Below, piece after piece: positions 34,484 to 46,933 of a DNA stretch of 64,000 nucleotides; the stretch's first letter is position 1; every line of letters starts with the position of its first letter. The stretch is from assembly GCF_014200395.1 (NCBI RefSeq), contig NZ_JACHBS010000001.1, forward strand, positions 2,170,001 through 2,234,000, written 5' to 3'. Under the pieces are notes generated by a model. That model did no database searches. It was not told where the DNA came from and worked only from the letters and a program-made list of their open reading frames with translations. The position numbers were made by a program, and so were the translations under genes. The DNA comes from Microcella frigidaquae (lineage in GTDB: Bacteria > Actinomycetota > Actinomycetes > Actinomycetales > Microbacteriaceae).

Positions 34484-35311
34484 TCAGTTCATCGACGCGA
34501 GCAGGTCCTTCATGTTCTTGTAGATGAGGCCCGCGGCGTTCTTCGGGTTCAGGCGTGAAAGGCGCGACATGGCCTTCGCGTCGCCACCGATGAAGATCTC
34601 GTACGAGCCCTTCTCGATCGCCTCGATGATCTGCCGTCCGGCCTCTGCGGGGGCGGTGGTCTTGCGCGCCTGGTCGCCAGCGTTCGCCGCCATCTGCTTC
34701 GCCTGCTCCTCGGTCATGATGCCCGAGTTGATGCTGATGTTGGTGCCGATCGCGCCCGGGAACACGCCCGTGACCTGCACGCCGGTCTCCATGAGCTCCG
34801 AGTGCAGCGCGCGGCTCAACTGGGCGACGGCCGCCTTGGTGGCGCCGTACACGCCCTGACCGGGCACCGGCGCGTAGGCGCCCATGCTCGCGACGTTGAC
34901 GAGCGCCGCCTCGGGCCGCTTCACGAGCTCGGGCAGGAACGCCTTGCAGGTGTTGAGAACGCCGTAGAGGTTGACGTCGATGACGCGCTCGATCTGATCC
35001 CAGTCGAGGTGCATGACCGGCACGAACTTCTGGATGATGCCGGCGATGTTCAGCAGGCCGTCGACCTGGCCGTGCTGCTTGATGATCGCGGCGGGCAGCT
35101 TCTCGACCGCCTTGCGGTCGGTGACGTTGACGACGTGGGTCGAGATTCGGTCGCCGTTCGCGCCGGCCAGCTTCACCGTCTCGGCCAGACCCTCCTCGTT
35201 GAGGTCGAGGGCGGCGACGCGCGCGCCCTTCGCCACGAGACCGAGTACGACCTCGCGCCCGATGCCGTTGCCGCCGCCGGTGACGGCGAAGACCTTCCCG
35301 CTGATCTGCAT
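34484..35311 (-). CDS. Short-chain dehydrogenase/reductase
   Basis: A 275-aa SDR with cofactor motif TGGGNGIGREV, the NIAG motif in LLNIAGIIQKF and the catalytic YGATK preceded by the serine in VNVASMGAY. The substrate is not predictable. The acidic residue after the second strand (ALDLNEEGL) favours NAD over NADP. The ATG has AAGGAGCATC just upstream. The gene is convergent with the antiporter and divergent from the LON-domain gene. Confidence 0.88.
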   Translation of the reverse strand: MQISGKVFAVTGGGNGIGREVVLGLVAKGARVAALDLNEEGLAETVKLAGANGDRISTHVVNVTDRKAVEKLPAAIIKQHGQVDGLLNIAGIIQKFVPVMHLDWDQIERVIDVNLYGVLNTCKAFLPELVKRPEAALVNVASMGAYAPVPGQGVYGATKAAVAQLSRALHSELMETGVQVTGVFPGAIGTNISINSGIMTEEQAKQMAANAGDQARKTTAPAEAGRQIIEAIEKGSYEIFIGGDAKAMSRLSRLNPKNAAGLIYKNMKDLLASMN

Positions 35312-35429
35312 GATGCTCCTTCGATGACGGATGCGCGTCCTCGCGCGCTCTCACACTAACCCGCGCCTTACCGATCGGTCAGGGTCGAACGTCCTGCACA
35401 TCCGCAGGAAGCCCTGCCAGGCTGGCCGC

Positions 35430-36089
35430 ATGACGGTCCTGCCGATGTTCCCGCTGGGCTCGGTGCTGTTCCCGGCGATGCCGACCGCGCTGCGCGTGTT
35501 CGAGGAGCGCTACATCGTCATGCTCTCGACGATCCTCGGCGACGAGCCCCCCGAGTTCGGCATCGTGCTCATCGAGCGCGGCAGCGAGGTCGGCGGGGGC
35601 GAGCAGCGCTTCGCCATCGGCACGGTGGCTCAGATCACCCGCGTCGAGACGAGCGAAGGCTTCATCGGCCTCGTCGCCGTCGGCGACCGCCGCATCGAGG
35701 TGGTCGACTGGCTGCCCGACGACCCCTACCCGGTCGCCGAGGTGCGTCCGGTCGTCGAGCTCGGGTGGAGCGAGGAGCACCGCCCGCTGCTTGACCGTGC
35801 CGAGCAGCTGGTGCGCCGCACCATCGCCCGGGCCAGCGAGTTCGTCGAGCAGCAGTGGCCCGCCGACATTGCGCTCGACGACGACCCGGTGCGCGCGTGC
35901 TGGCAGCTCGCCGGCATCGCCCCGCTCGGGCCGCTCGACCAGGTGCGGCTGCTGCGGTCGGCGAGCGTCGTCGAGCTGCTGAGCGGCCTCATCGAGGCCA
36001 CCGAGGGCGCGGCCGAGATGCTCGCCATGCCCGGCTTCGATGATGACGGTCTCAGCGCCCTGCTCGACGACGACCGCGGCGACGATTAG
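35430..36089 (+). CDS. LON substrate-binding domain protein
   Basis: A 219-aa protein made of the N-terminal (LAN) domain of Lon proteases alone: LPMFPLGSVLFPAMPTALRVFEERY, FGIVLIERGSEVGGGEQRF and VAVGDRRIEVVDW. It has no ATPase or protease domain, so it may be an adaptor; the role is unknown. The ATG follows CAGGCT (35418-35423) by six bases and has no ribosome site. The next small gene starts ten bases after its stop but has its own leaderless box. Confidence 0.85.
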   Translation: MTVLPMFPLGSVLFPAMPTALRVFEERYIVMLSTILGDEPPEFGIVLIERGSEVGGGEQRFAIGTVAQITRVETSEGFIGLVAVGDRRIEVVDWLPDDPYPVAEVRPVVELGWSEEHRPLLDRAEQLVRRTIARASEFVEQQWPADIALDDDPVRACWQLAGIAPLGPLDQVRLLRSASVVELLSGLIEATEGAAEMLAMPGFDDDGLSALLDDDRGDD

Positions 36090-36098
36090 CCTGCGACC

Positions 36099-36239
36099 AT
36101 GACCGAGCTGCTCGCCTTCCCGGTTCCCGTCGATGCCGCCACCGCCGCCTGGGCCGGGCCCGTGTTCGCCATCATGGCGCTCACCGGTCTCGTCGTGCTC
36201 ATCGGGCAGGCGGTGAAGTACTTCCGCGAGAACCGGTAG
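36099..36239 (+). CDS. 46-aa single-pass membrane peptide
   Basis: The short frame MTELLAFPVPVDAATAAWAG continues with one membrane helix (PVFAIMALTGLVVLIGQAV) and ends KYFRENR, a positive cytoplasmic tail. TAGCCT (36087-36092) overlaps the end of the LON gene and lies six bases before the ATG, the same leaderless arrangement as many full-size genes here; with clear GC3 bias this makes it a good real-gene candidate. No family is recognised. Confidence 0.6.
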   Translation: MTELLAFPVPVDAATAAWAGPVFAIMALTGLVVLIGQAVKYFRENR

Positions 36240-36334
36240 CGAACAAGGCCGCCCACTCCGACAGCCACGGCGGCAGGCGGGGGAGTAGAGTGAGCCGCAG
36301 CACCGCCCTTAACTGAATATCCGGCCGTTTCCGC

Positions 36335-36418
36335 GATGCGGGAGAGCCGCGGGCCTCGGGCCCCGGCACCGAAGGAGCAAGCCTCCCCGCCAATCTCTCA
36401 GGTCACACGTACCGCATC
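36335..36418 (+). ncRNA. Glycine riboswitch, aptamer I
   Basis: The region upstream of gcvT contains the glycine aptamer consensus. P1 is GATGCGG (36335-36341) paired with CCGCATC (36412-36418). It also has GGGAGAG, the conserved ACCGAAGGAGCAAGCC segment, and CCAATCTCTCAGG leading to the CGTACCGCATC closing strand. A -10 box TAGAGT at 36286-36291 would start transcription about 35 bases upstream. Binding of glycine normally turns on the cleavage operon downstream. Confidence 0.9.
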
Positions 36419-36425
36419 AGCCAGG

Positions 36426-36547
36426 CCACTCTGAAAAGCAGGGCACCGACCGCGCGTCGGCTCGGCCCTCGCCCACGGTGAAAACCCCGACCTCCTGCCA
36501 CGAGCAGCGCGGACGCGGCGAAACTCTCAGGCACGATGACAGAGGGG
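36426..36547 (+). ncRNA. Glycine riboswitch, aptamer II (5' part diverged)
   Basis: The 3' part is canonical: GCGAAACTCTCAGGCACGATGACAGAG, ending in the P1 strand CAGAGGGG (36540-36547), which pairs with CCACTCTG (36426-36433). The 5' side reads GAAAAGC where GGAGAGC-type sequence is expected, so the partner of CTCTC is not obvious. A long GC-rich P3 arm (about 36445-36515) fills the middle. It ends 34 bases before the gcvT start, so the expression platform probably controls access to the AGGAG ribosome site. Confidence 0.75.
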
Positions 36548-36581
36548 GAGTTCCACCGGCCGTCCGCGTCAGGAGAACTCC

Positions 36582-37736
<1,155 letters not shown>

Positions 37737-37738
37737 CC

Positions 37739-38113
37739 ATGAGCGCGATCCCCACCGATCTGCAGTACACCGCCGAGCACGAGTGGGTGCGCCTCGACGG
37801 CGACGTCGCCACCGTCGGCATCACCCAGTACGCGGCCGACGCCCTCGGTGACGTCGTCTACGTTGACCTGCCCAAGGTCGGGGCGGCGCTCGCCGCCGGC
37901 TCGATCGTCGGCGAGGTCGAGTCGACCAAGTCGGTCGGCGAGCTCTACGCGCCGCTCGACGGCGAGGTCGTCGAGGCCAACCAGGCCGTCGTCGACGCCC
38001 CCGAGACCATCAACAGCGACCCCTACGGCGACGGCTGGCTGGTGAAGGTGCGCGTTGCGAGCACCCCCGCCCTGCTGAGCGCCGACGAGTACCGCGCCCT
38101 CATCGGCGAGTAG
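37739..38113 (+). CDS. gcvH: Glycine cleavage system H protein
   Basis: A 124-aa lipoyl carrier. The lipoylated lysine is in [16 protein letters not shown], and the family start [11 protein letters not shown] is present. It shuttles the aminomethyl intermediate from GcvP to GcvT and is reoxidised by a dihydrolipoamide dehydrogenase not in this window. The ATG starts two bases after the gcvT stop, so translation is coupled. Confidence 0.95.
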   Translation: MSAIPTDLQYTAEHEWVRLDGDVATVGITQYAADALGDVVYVDLPKVGAALAAGSIVGEVESTKSVGELYAPLDGEVVEANQAVVDAPETINSDPYGDGWLVKVRVASTPALLSADEYRALIGE

Positions 38114-38128
38114 GAGCATCCCCCCGTC

Positions 38129-41029
<2,901 letters not shown>

Positions 41030-41221
41030 CGGCGAACTCACTGATCGGAGTCCGGCTGCGCTTGTCTGCCGCGCCTCCGGCGCGGGCGAAGCGTTCGCCT
41101 GACGGCGACCGACTGAGTCGGCGTGCCCGCCGTGCCGCCCTGCCGCGCCTCTCACGGTTTGCGACACCTCACACAGAAGAAGGAGTGCGAAGTGTCGCGG
41201 AGCGTGCGACGCGCGCAGCTG

Positions 41222-42019
41222 TCAGGCGGGCGGGGCGAGCAGCGTGGGGAAGGTCGCGGCCGCCCACGGGTAGCCGATGAAGATGACGGCGTCGAGGATC
41301 GTGTGCGCGATGACGAGCGGCAGCAGCCGCCCGTAGCGCGTGTACAGCCAGCCGAACAGGAGGCCCATGGCGAAGTTGCCGACGAAGCCGCCGAAGCCCT
41401 GGTAGAGGTGATACGTGGCGCGCAGCAGCGCGCTGGTCAGGATGATCGCCCACGGCCCCCAGCGCAGGTCGCGCAGCCGCGCGAACAGGTAGCCGACGAC
41501 GATGACCTCCTCGACGATGCCCGCGCGGGCTGCCGCCAGCAGCAGCACCGGAACGGTCCACCAGTGCTCGTCGAGCGCGGTCGGCACCACGGTCACCGCG
41601 AGTCCCAGCTCGCGCGCCCCGAGGTACAGAGCGAGGCCCGGAACGCCGATGAGCGCCGCCAGGCCGAGCCCGTCGCGGGCATCCCGCCACGGCCGGGTGC
41701 CGTCGATGCCGAGGCGGCCGAGGTGCGGGCGCGTCCCGCTCCACAGCAGGAAGGCCACCAGGGCGACCGGCACCAGGTCGAACAGCACGCCGAGCAGCTG
41801 GTAGATCAGGTCGAAGATCGGCCGCTCATCGCGCGGGGGGTTGATCGTCGCCGTCTGCTCGCCCAGCGGCACGTCGCGAGTGAGACGGTTGGCGATCGCG
41901 ACCACGGAGTACACGGCGCTCGCGCCGAGCGACAGCCCCAGCACAAGAAGGATCTCGATGCGGATCCGCCGATCGCTCGGCTCGGGCAGATCGGGGAGGG
42001 CGTGCGGGCGGGTCGTCAC
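41222..42019 (-). CDS. CPBP-family intramembrane glutamic endopeptidase (CAAX-like)
   Basis: A 265-aa protein with about seven membrane helices and the Abi/CPBP motifs: ARAGIVEEVIVVGYLF (the EE pair), RATYHLYQG (first His) and LVIAHTILDAVIF (second His). Family members cleave substrates inside the membrane; many are of unknown target. Two in-frame GTG codons are possible. I choose the one at 42019 because GAGAAT (42026-42031, minus strand) lies six bases before it, as in other leaderless genes here; the GTG at 42025 would add two residues. It reads away from the ABC importer. Confidence 0.87.
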   Translation of the reverse strand: MTTRPHALPDLPEPSDRRIRIEILLVLGLSLGASAVYSVVAIANRLTRDVPLGEQTATINPPRDERPIFDLIYQLLGVLFDLVPVALVAFLLWSGTRPHLGRLGIDGTRPWRDARDGLGLAALIGVPGLALYLGARELGLAVTVVPTALDEHWWTVPVLLLAAARAGIVEEVIVVGYLFARLRDLRWGPWAIILTSALLRATYHLYQGFGGFVGNFAMGLLFGWLYTRYGRLLPLVIAHTILDAVIFIGYPWAAATFPTLLAPPA

Positions 42020-42250
42020 CCCCACATTCTCGGTCGCTCCGGCCGCGATTGTGCCGAGTCCTCAATCCTCGTCGCGGATGCGGGCCGCTCTTTGGCGCGC
42101 TTCCACAGCCGCTCCACCCGGCGTGGGCAGGGCATTCGAGGCCCGAGCCGCCCGTTCTCGCAACAGTCCGCACCCTGAGCGCGCATCCGTGCACAAAAGC
42201 GCGACTTTGGCGCAAGGATCGCGCGTTTCCCGCACCGCCACCGCGCAAGC

Positions 42251-42281
42251 GTTACCGGTGTGTAACGAATGGGCCTACAGT
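42251..42281 (+). promoter_or_regulatory. Promoter with inverted repeat upstream of the peptide importer
   Basis: GTTAC (42251-42255) and GTAAC (42262-42266) form an inverted repeat with a six-base spacer, followed by a -10 box TACAGT (42276-42281). The repeat overlaps the -35 position (TTACCG), so a bound regulator could block or recruit polymerase. The remainder of the 42020-42381 gap contains a weak GCGCGA/TCGCGC repeat (42199-42224), a roughly 95-base leader and no gene that I can support. Confidence 0.5.
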
Positions 42282-42381
42282 TTGGCGGGGGTGTCTCTGG
42301 GCTTCTAGGGTCGGACCCAACAGGCGTGACGGTGCGCTCGGAAAACGTGCCGACACGTGTCCATCTTGCACAGGAGGAAAA

Positions 42382-44181
42382 TTGCGTATCAGCAGATTCG
42401 CGGCCGCCACGGCCACGATCGCGGCGAGCGCTCTCGTTCTCTCGGCTTGCGCAGCGCCGCAGTCCGAGGTCGTCGAGGGTAGCTCCATCACGGTCGCGTG
42501 GAACCAGCCGTTCTACTCGTACAACAGCAACACGTCGTTCGGTAACGCCACGGCCAACGCCAACATCGTGTACCTGACGAGCGGCGGCTTCAACTACTAC
42601 AACAACGAGCCCGCCCTCGTGAAGGACGAGTCGTTCGGTACCTACGAGCTCGTCTCGGAGGACCCGCTGACCGTCAAGTACACGATCGCGGACGACGTCC
42701 AGTGGTCGGACGGCACCCCCGTCGACGCCGCGGACATGCTGCTCGCGTGGGCCGCGAACTCGGGCGTTCTGAACACCCCCGACTTCGACCCGGGCGAGTT
42801 CACCGACCCCGAGACCGGTGAGTTCACCGACGACTACCCGACCGACGTCGTGTACTTCGACGGCGCGATCGGTGCGGGCCTGCAGCTCGTGACCGAGACC
42901 CCGGAGATCGACGGCAAGTCGATCACCCTCGTCTACGACGAGTTCTTCGTCGACTGGGAGCTCGTCTTCGGTGTGGGCCTGCCGGCGCACGTCGTCGCGC
43001 AGCGCGCCCTCGGCATCGAGGACGCCCAGGAGGCCAAGGACGCGCTCGTCGAGGCCGTGCAGAACGCGGACGCCGCGGCGCTGGCCCCGATCTCGAGCGT
43101 CTGGAACTCGGACTGGAACTTCACCGAGCTCCCGGCGGAGGAGGACGCCAACCTCCTCGTCGTGAACGGCCCCTACAAGATCACCGACTTCGTCGCTGAC
43201 CAGTCGATCACGCTGACCGCCAACGAGAACTACCGCGGTGAGAACCTCCCGAACATCGAGGAGATCACCATTCGGTTCATCTCCGACCCGCTGGCGGCCG
43301 TTCAGGCGCTCGCCAACGGCGAGGTCGACATCATCAGCCCCCAGGCCACGGCCGACGTCGCCGACGCCCTCGCGGCGCTCGACGGCGTGACCGTTCTCGG
43401 TGGCGAGGAGGCCGTCTACGAGCACTTCGACCTCACCTTCGAGAACTCGAAGAACGGCACGTTCGACAACCCGCTGCTCCGCGAGGCCTTCCTGAAGACC
43501 ATCCCGCGTCAGCAGATCGTCGACACCCTCATCAAGCCGCTGAACCCCGAGGCCGAGGTGCGCAACTCGCAGCTCTTCCTCCCGGGTGCCGCCGGCTACG
43601 ACGAGACCGTTGCGAACAACGGCATGGCCGAGAAGTTCGGCGAGGTCGACATCGAGGGCGCCAAGGCGCTCATCGCCGAGGCTGGCGTCACCGACCCGGC
43701 CGTCTGCATCCTCTACGCGTCGAACAACCCGCGTCGTGTCAACGAGTTCGCGCTCATCCAGGCGTCGGCTCAGGAGGCGGGCTTCGTGGTCGAGGACTGC
43801 GGCAGCCCCGAGTGGGGTGGCCTGCTCGGCACGCCCGGCGCCTACGACGCGGTGTTCTTCGGCTGGCAGTCGACGAGCCTCGGTGTGACGAACAGCTCGT
43901 CGACCTTCCGCACGGGCGGCATCAACAACCTGAACTACTACAGCAACCCTCAGGTTGACGCTCTCCTCGACGAGCTCGACGTGACGCTCGACCCCGAGCG
44001 CCAGATCGAGATCCAGCTGGAGATCGACAAGCTGCTGATGGACGACTTCTACGGAGTCACCATCTTCCAGTTCCCGGCCGTCACCGCGTTCTCCGACCGC
44101 GTGACCAACGTGAACCCGGGCCCCCTGTCGCCGACCATCTTCTGGAACGCGTGGGACTGGGAGCCGACCGAGTCGAACTAG
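42382..44181 (+). CDS. ABC transporter substrate-binding lipoprotein (oligopeptide family 5)
   Basis: A 599-aa exported protein. The start is a TTG (LRISRFAAATATIAAS), chosen because a full AGGAGG ribosome site lies just before it and no ATG or GTG is suitably placed. The lipobox is LVLSACAAP, so the mature protein is lipid-anchored outside the cell. The family 5 signature region VEGSSITVAWNQPFYSYN and the ligand-fold segments YKITDFVADQSITLTANENY and VTIFQFPAVTAFSDRV are typical of DppA/OppA proteins that deliver peptides or similar solutes. Codon use is extremely biased, suggesting high expression. The permeases follow after a hairpin. Confidence 0.9.
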   Translation: MRISRFAAATATIAASALVLSACAAPQSEVVEGSSITVAWNQPFYSYNSNTSFGNATANANIVYLTSGGFNYYNNEPALVKDESFGTYELVSEDPLTVKYTIADDVQWSDGTPVDAADMLLAWAANSGVLNTPDFDPGEFTDPETGEFTDDYPTDVVYFDGAIGAGLQLVTETPEIDGKSITLVYDEFFVDWELVFGVGLPAHVVAQRALGIEDAQEAKDALVEAVQNADAAALAPISSVWNSDWNFTELPAEEDANLLVVNGPYKITDFVADQSITLTANENYRGENLPNIEEITIRFISDPLAAVQALANGEVDIISPQATADVADALAALDGVTVLGGEEAVYEHFDLTFENSKNGTFDNPLLREAFLKTIPRQQIVDTLIKPLNPEAEVRNSQLFLPGAAGYDETVANNGMAEKFGEVDIEGAKALIAEAGVTDPAVCILYASNNPRRVNEFALIQASAQEAGFVVEDCGSPEWGGLLGTPGAYDAVFFGWQSTSLGVTNSSSTFRTGGINNLNYYSNPQVDALLDELDVTLDPERQIEIQLEIDKLLMDDFYGVTIFQFPAVTAFSDRVTNVNPGPLSPTIFWNAWDWEPTESN

Positions 44182-44228
44182 TCGAGAGCCCCGCTCCCGA
44201 CTGACTCCGGTCAGCTAGCACAGTGAAC

Positions 44229-44262
44229 GGGCGCTGGGGTCGCATCTGCGGCCCCAGCGCCC
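44229..44262 (+). terminator. Intercistronic hairpin between binding-protein and permease genes
   Basis: GGGCGCTGGGGTCGCA (44229-44244) pairs with TGCGGCCCCAGCGCCC (44247-44262), a 16-bp stem with one G-T pair. No T-run follows. Placed after the binding-protein gene, it could partly stop transcription or protect the 3' end of the upstream message, giving more binding protein than permease. Confidence 0.65.
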
Positions 44263-44309
44263 ACCACTGAGCGCACCCCCGTTACGCAGATAGGTAGGGC
44301 GCCACCCCC

Positions 44310-45857
44310 ATGGCATCATTCGTGATCCGGCGACTCATCGCCTCCGTGTTCGTGCTCCTCGCGGCCACGTTCCTCATGTACAACCTGGTCGCCTTCTCCG
44401 ACGACCCCCTCGAAGACCTCCGGCTGAGCAACGCTCCGAACAAGGAGCAGCTCATCGAGGCCCGCATCAAGCTGCTGCGCCTCGACGTGATCCCGCCGCT
44501 GCGGTACTTCATCTGGCTCTTCGGTGATCCGGCTGCGGGCGAGCGCGGTGTGCTCGGCGGCAACTTCGGAGTCACGGTTCAGGGCCGCGACGTGAACGTC
44601 CTGCTCGAGCAGGCCCTCGGATCGACGATCCAGCTCGTCACCATCGCGACCATCGTCGCGATCATCCTCGGCCTCATCGTCGGCATCACGACGGCGCTCC
44701 GTCAGTACTCCGGGTACGACTACAGCGTCACCTTCATCTCCTTCCTCTTCTTCTCGCTGCCGGTCTTCTGGGTCGCCGTTCTGCTCAAGCAGTTCATCGC
44801 CATCGGCTTCAATGACTTCCTCGAGGACGACCCGCAGCTGCCGGTCTGGCTCATCGCCGTCCTGACGCTCGTCGGCGGTCTGCTCTGGGCCTCGATCATC
44901 CCCGGCACCCTGCGCCGCAAGGCGATCACCTTCACGGTGGCGGCGGGTGCGACGGCGTCGATGCTCGTGATCATGAACCTGATCGACTGGTTCACCTACC
45001 CGGGCTTGTCGGTCGTCGGCGTCGCGATCATCGGTCTGGGTGCGGCGGTCGGCTTCACGGCCCTCATCACGGGCCTGAAGAACCGTCGGGCACTGTACGC
45101 CTCGCTCGCCGTCGCCGGCCTCGGCATCGTGCTCTACTTCCCGTTCCAGTACGGCATCTCGTACTCGATCACCGAGTGGTGGATGCTCGCGGCACTCGCC
45201 GCCCTCACCATCGTCGTGAGCATGGGCATCGGCTGGTTCATGGGCGGCGTCGACAAGGGCCCCGTCATGCGTGTCGCGGCCTTCACGGGCTTCATCACCG
45301 CGGGCGCCATCGCGCTCGACCGGTTCATGATGGTCTGGGACGACTACGCGAGTTCGGGACGCATCCGCGGACGCCCGATCGCGACGATCGGCTCGTCGAC
45401 CCCGAACCTCGAGGGCTCCCTCTGGGTGCAGGGTGTCGACATCTACACGCACCTGCTGCTGCCGACGATGGCGATCATCCTGATCTCGTTCGCCACCTAC
45501 ACCCGGTACTCGCGGGCGAGCCTGCTCGAGGTGATGAACCAGGACTACATCCGCACCGCGCGGGCGAAGGGCCTCGCCGAGCGCACCGTGGTCGTGCGTC
45601 ACGCCTTCCGCAACGCCCTGATCCCGATCGCCACCATCGTCGCCTTCGACATCGGCGGCATCGTCGGCGGCGCCGTCATCACCGAGACGGTGTTCGGCTG
45701 GACCGGCATGGGCCAGCTCTTCATCAACGGTCTGCGGGCCGTCGACCCGAACCCGGTCATGGCCTTCTTCGTCGTCGTCGGCGGTCTCGCGATCCTGTTC
45801 AACCTGATCGCCGACCTCGTCTACGCGTCCCTCGACCCCCGAATCCGAGTCAGCTGA
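44310..45857 (+). CDS. ABC transporter permease (OppB/DppB type, enlarged)
   Basis: A 515-aa permease. The N-terminus (FVIRRLIASVFVLLAATFLMYNL) and the C-terminal BPD_transp_1 domain with the EAA loop (RTARAKGLAERTVVVRHAFRNALIP) are typical of OppB. Ordinary OppB proteins have about 310-340 residues; here residues about 180-345 form an insertion with several extra hydrophobic helices (VWLIAVLTLVGGLLWASIIP, VVGVAIIGLGAAVGFTALIT, WWMLAALAALTIVVSMGIGW). It pairs with the next permease, whose start overlaps its stop (TGATG). Confidence 0.88.
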   Translation: MASFVIRRLIASVFVLLAATFLMYNLVAFSDDPLEDLRLSNAPNKEQLIEARIKLLRLDVIPPLRYFIWLFGDPAAGERGVLGGNFGVTVQGRDVNVLLEQALGSTIQLVTIATIVAIILGLIVGITTALRQYSGYDYSVTFISFLFFSLPVFWVAVLLKQFIAIGFNDFLEDDPQLPVWLIAVLTLVGGLLWASIIPGTLRRKAITFTVAAGATASMLVIMNLIDWFTYPGLSVVGVAIIGLGAAVGFTALITGLKNRRALYASLAVAGLGIVLYFPFQYGISYSITEWWMLAALAALTIVVSMGIGWFMGGVDKGPVMRVAAFTGFITAGAIALDRFMMVWDDYASSGRIRGRPIATIGSSTPNLEGSLWVQGVDIYTHLLLPTMAIILISFATYTRYSRASLLEVMNQDYIRTARAKGLAERTVVVRHAFRNALIPIATIVAFDIGGIVGGAVITETVFGWTGMGQLFINGLRAVDPNPVMAFFVVVGGLAILFNLIADLVYASLDPRIRVS

Positions 45858-46918
45858 TGAGCAAGAAGAGCACTGCCCCCGTCGCCGGCGTCACCGACGC
45901 CGAGAACAACATCGCCAACAAGGAGGTCGAGGGCCTCTCGCAGGGCCAGATCGTGCGCCGCCGGTTCTTCCGGCACAAGGGCGCGGTCATCTCGATGATC
46001 TCGCTGGCCTTCATCATCGTGCTGGCCTTCACCGCCGTCGGGTTCGACTTCTCGTTCTTCGGCATCCAGGTGAAGACGCCCGGATGGTGGCTGTGGACCT
46101 GGACGGACATCCCGCCGGTGCAGAACGGGGGGCAGCCCACCCTGAGCCTCGTGCCCGAGTGGCTCGGCGGCGCCGGCGTGACCCTCGGCCTGCACCCCTT
46201 CGGGCAGGACGAGATCGGCCGCGACACCTTCGCGGTCGTCATGCGCGGAACCCAGCAGTCGATCGTCATCATGCTGATCGTCGGCGTGATCGCCACCGCG
46301 ATCGGCACCGTCATCGGCGCGGTCTCGGGCTACTACCGCGGCTGGGTCGACGCGGTGCTCATGCGCCTGACCGACATGGTCATCGTCATCCCGCTCATCG
46401 TCATCGGTGCCGTTCTCGGCCGTGCCGTCGGCGGACTGGGGGCCGCCTTCCTCGCCGTCATCATCGGCTTGTTCACCTGGACGGGCCTCGCCCGACTGGT
46501 GCGCGCGGAGGTGCTGAGCCTGCGTGAGCGCGAGTTCGTCGACGCCGCCCGCGTCGCGGGTGCGAGCGACCGGCGGATCATCTTCAAGCACATCCTGCCG
46601 AACGCGATCGGCGTCATCATCGTCAACACGACACTGCTGATGGCCGCGGCGATCCTGCTCGAGACCGGTCTGAGCTTCCTCGGCTTCGGCGTGCAGCCTC
46701 CCGACACCTCCCTCGGCGTGATCATCAGCCAGAACCAGGCCGCCTTCGCGACCCGCCCCTGGCTGTTCTGGTGGCCCGGCGCGTTCATCATCGCGATCGC
46801 CCTCTGCATCAACTTCATCGGCGATGGTCTGCGCGACGCGTTCGACCCGCGGCAGAAGCGCATGCCCACCGCCCGGGCCCTCGCGAAGCCGAAGGCCGCC
46901 GCTCCGACGGCGGGCTGA
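45857..46918 (+). CDS. ABC transporter permease (OppC/DppC type)
   Basis: A 353-aa permease with the OppC N-terminal helix (FFRHKGAVISMISLAFIIVLAF), a periplasmic loop including LGLHPFGQDEIGRDTFAVVMRG, and the EAA loop VDAARVAGASDRRIIFKHILPNAIG. It should form the translocation pore with the preceding permease. The C-terminal tail is basic (RALAKPKAAAPTAG). The ATG overlaps the upstream stop. The operon is then interrupted by an antisense gene before the ATPase. Confidence 0.92.
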   Translation: MSKKSTAPVAGVTDAENNIANKEVEGLSQGQIVRRRFFRHKGAVISMISLAFIIVLAFTAVGFDFSFFGIQVKTPGWWLWTWTDIPPVQNGGQPTLSLVPEWLGGAGVTLGLHPFGQDEIGRDTFAVVMRGTQQSIVIMLIVGVIATAIGTVIGAVSGYYRGWVDAVLMRLTDMVIVIPLIVIGAVLGRAVGGLGAAFLAVIIGLFTWTGLARLVRAEVLSLREREFVDAARVAGASDRRIIFKHILPNAIGVIIVNTTLLMAAAILLETGLSFLGFGVQPPDTSLGVIISQNQAAFATRPWLFWWPGAFIIAIALCINFIGDGLRDAFDPRQKRMPTARALAKPKAAAPTAG

Positions 46919-46933
46919 GGCTGACGGATGCTC

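Noticed and set aside
34377..35354. A 325-codon frame overlapping the SDR gene on the same strand
   Set aside because: It is a frame-shifted copy of the SDR reading with Arg/Gly-rich translation; the SDR frame has the cofactor and catalytic motifs and an AAGGAG site.
41123..42178. A 351-codon open frame antisense to the CPBP protease gene
   Set aside because: Its translation is a polar low-complexity shadow; the minus strand encodes the EE and His motifs of the protease.
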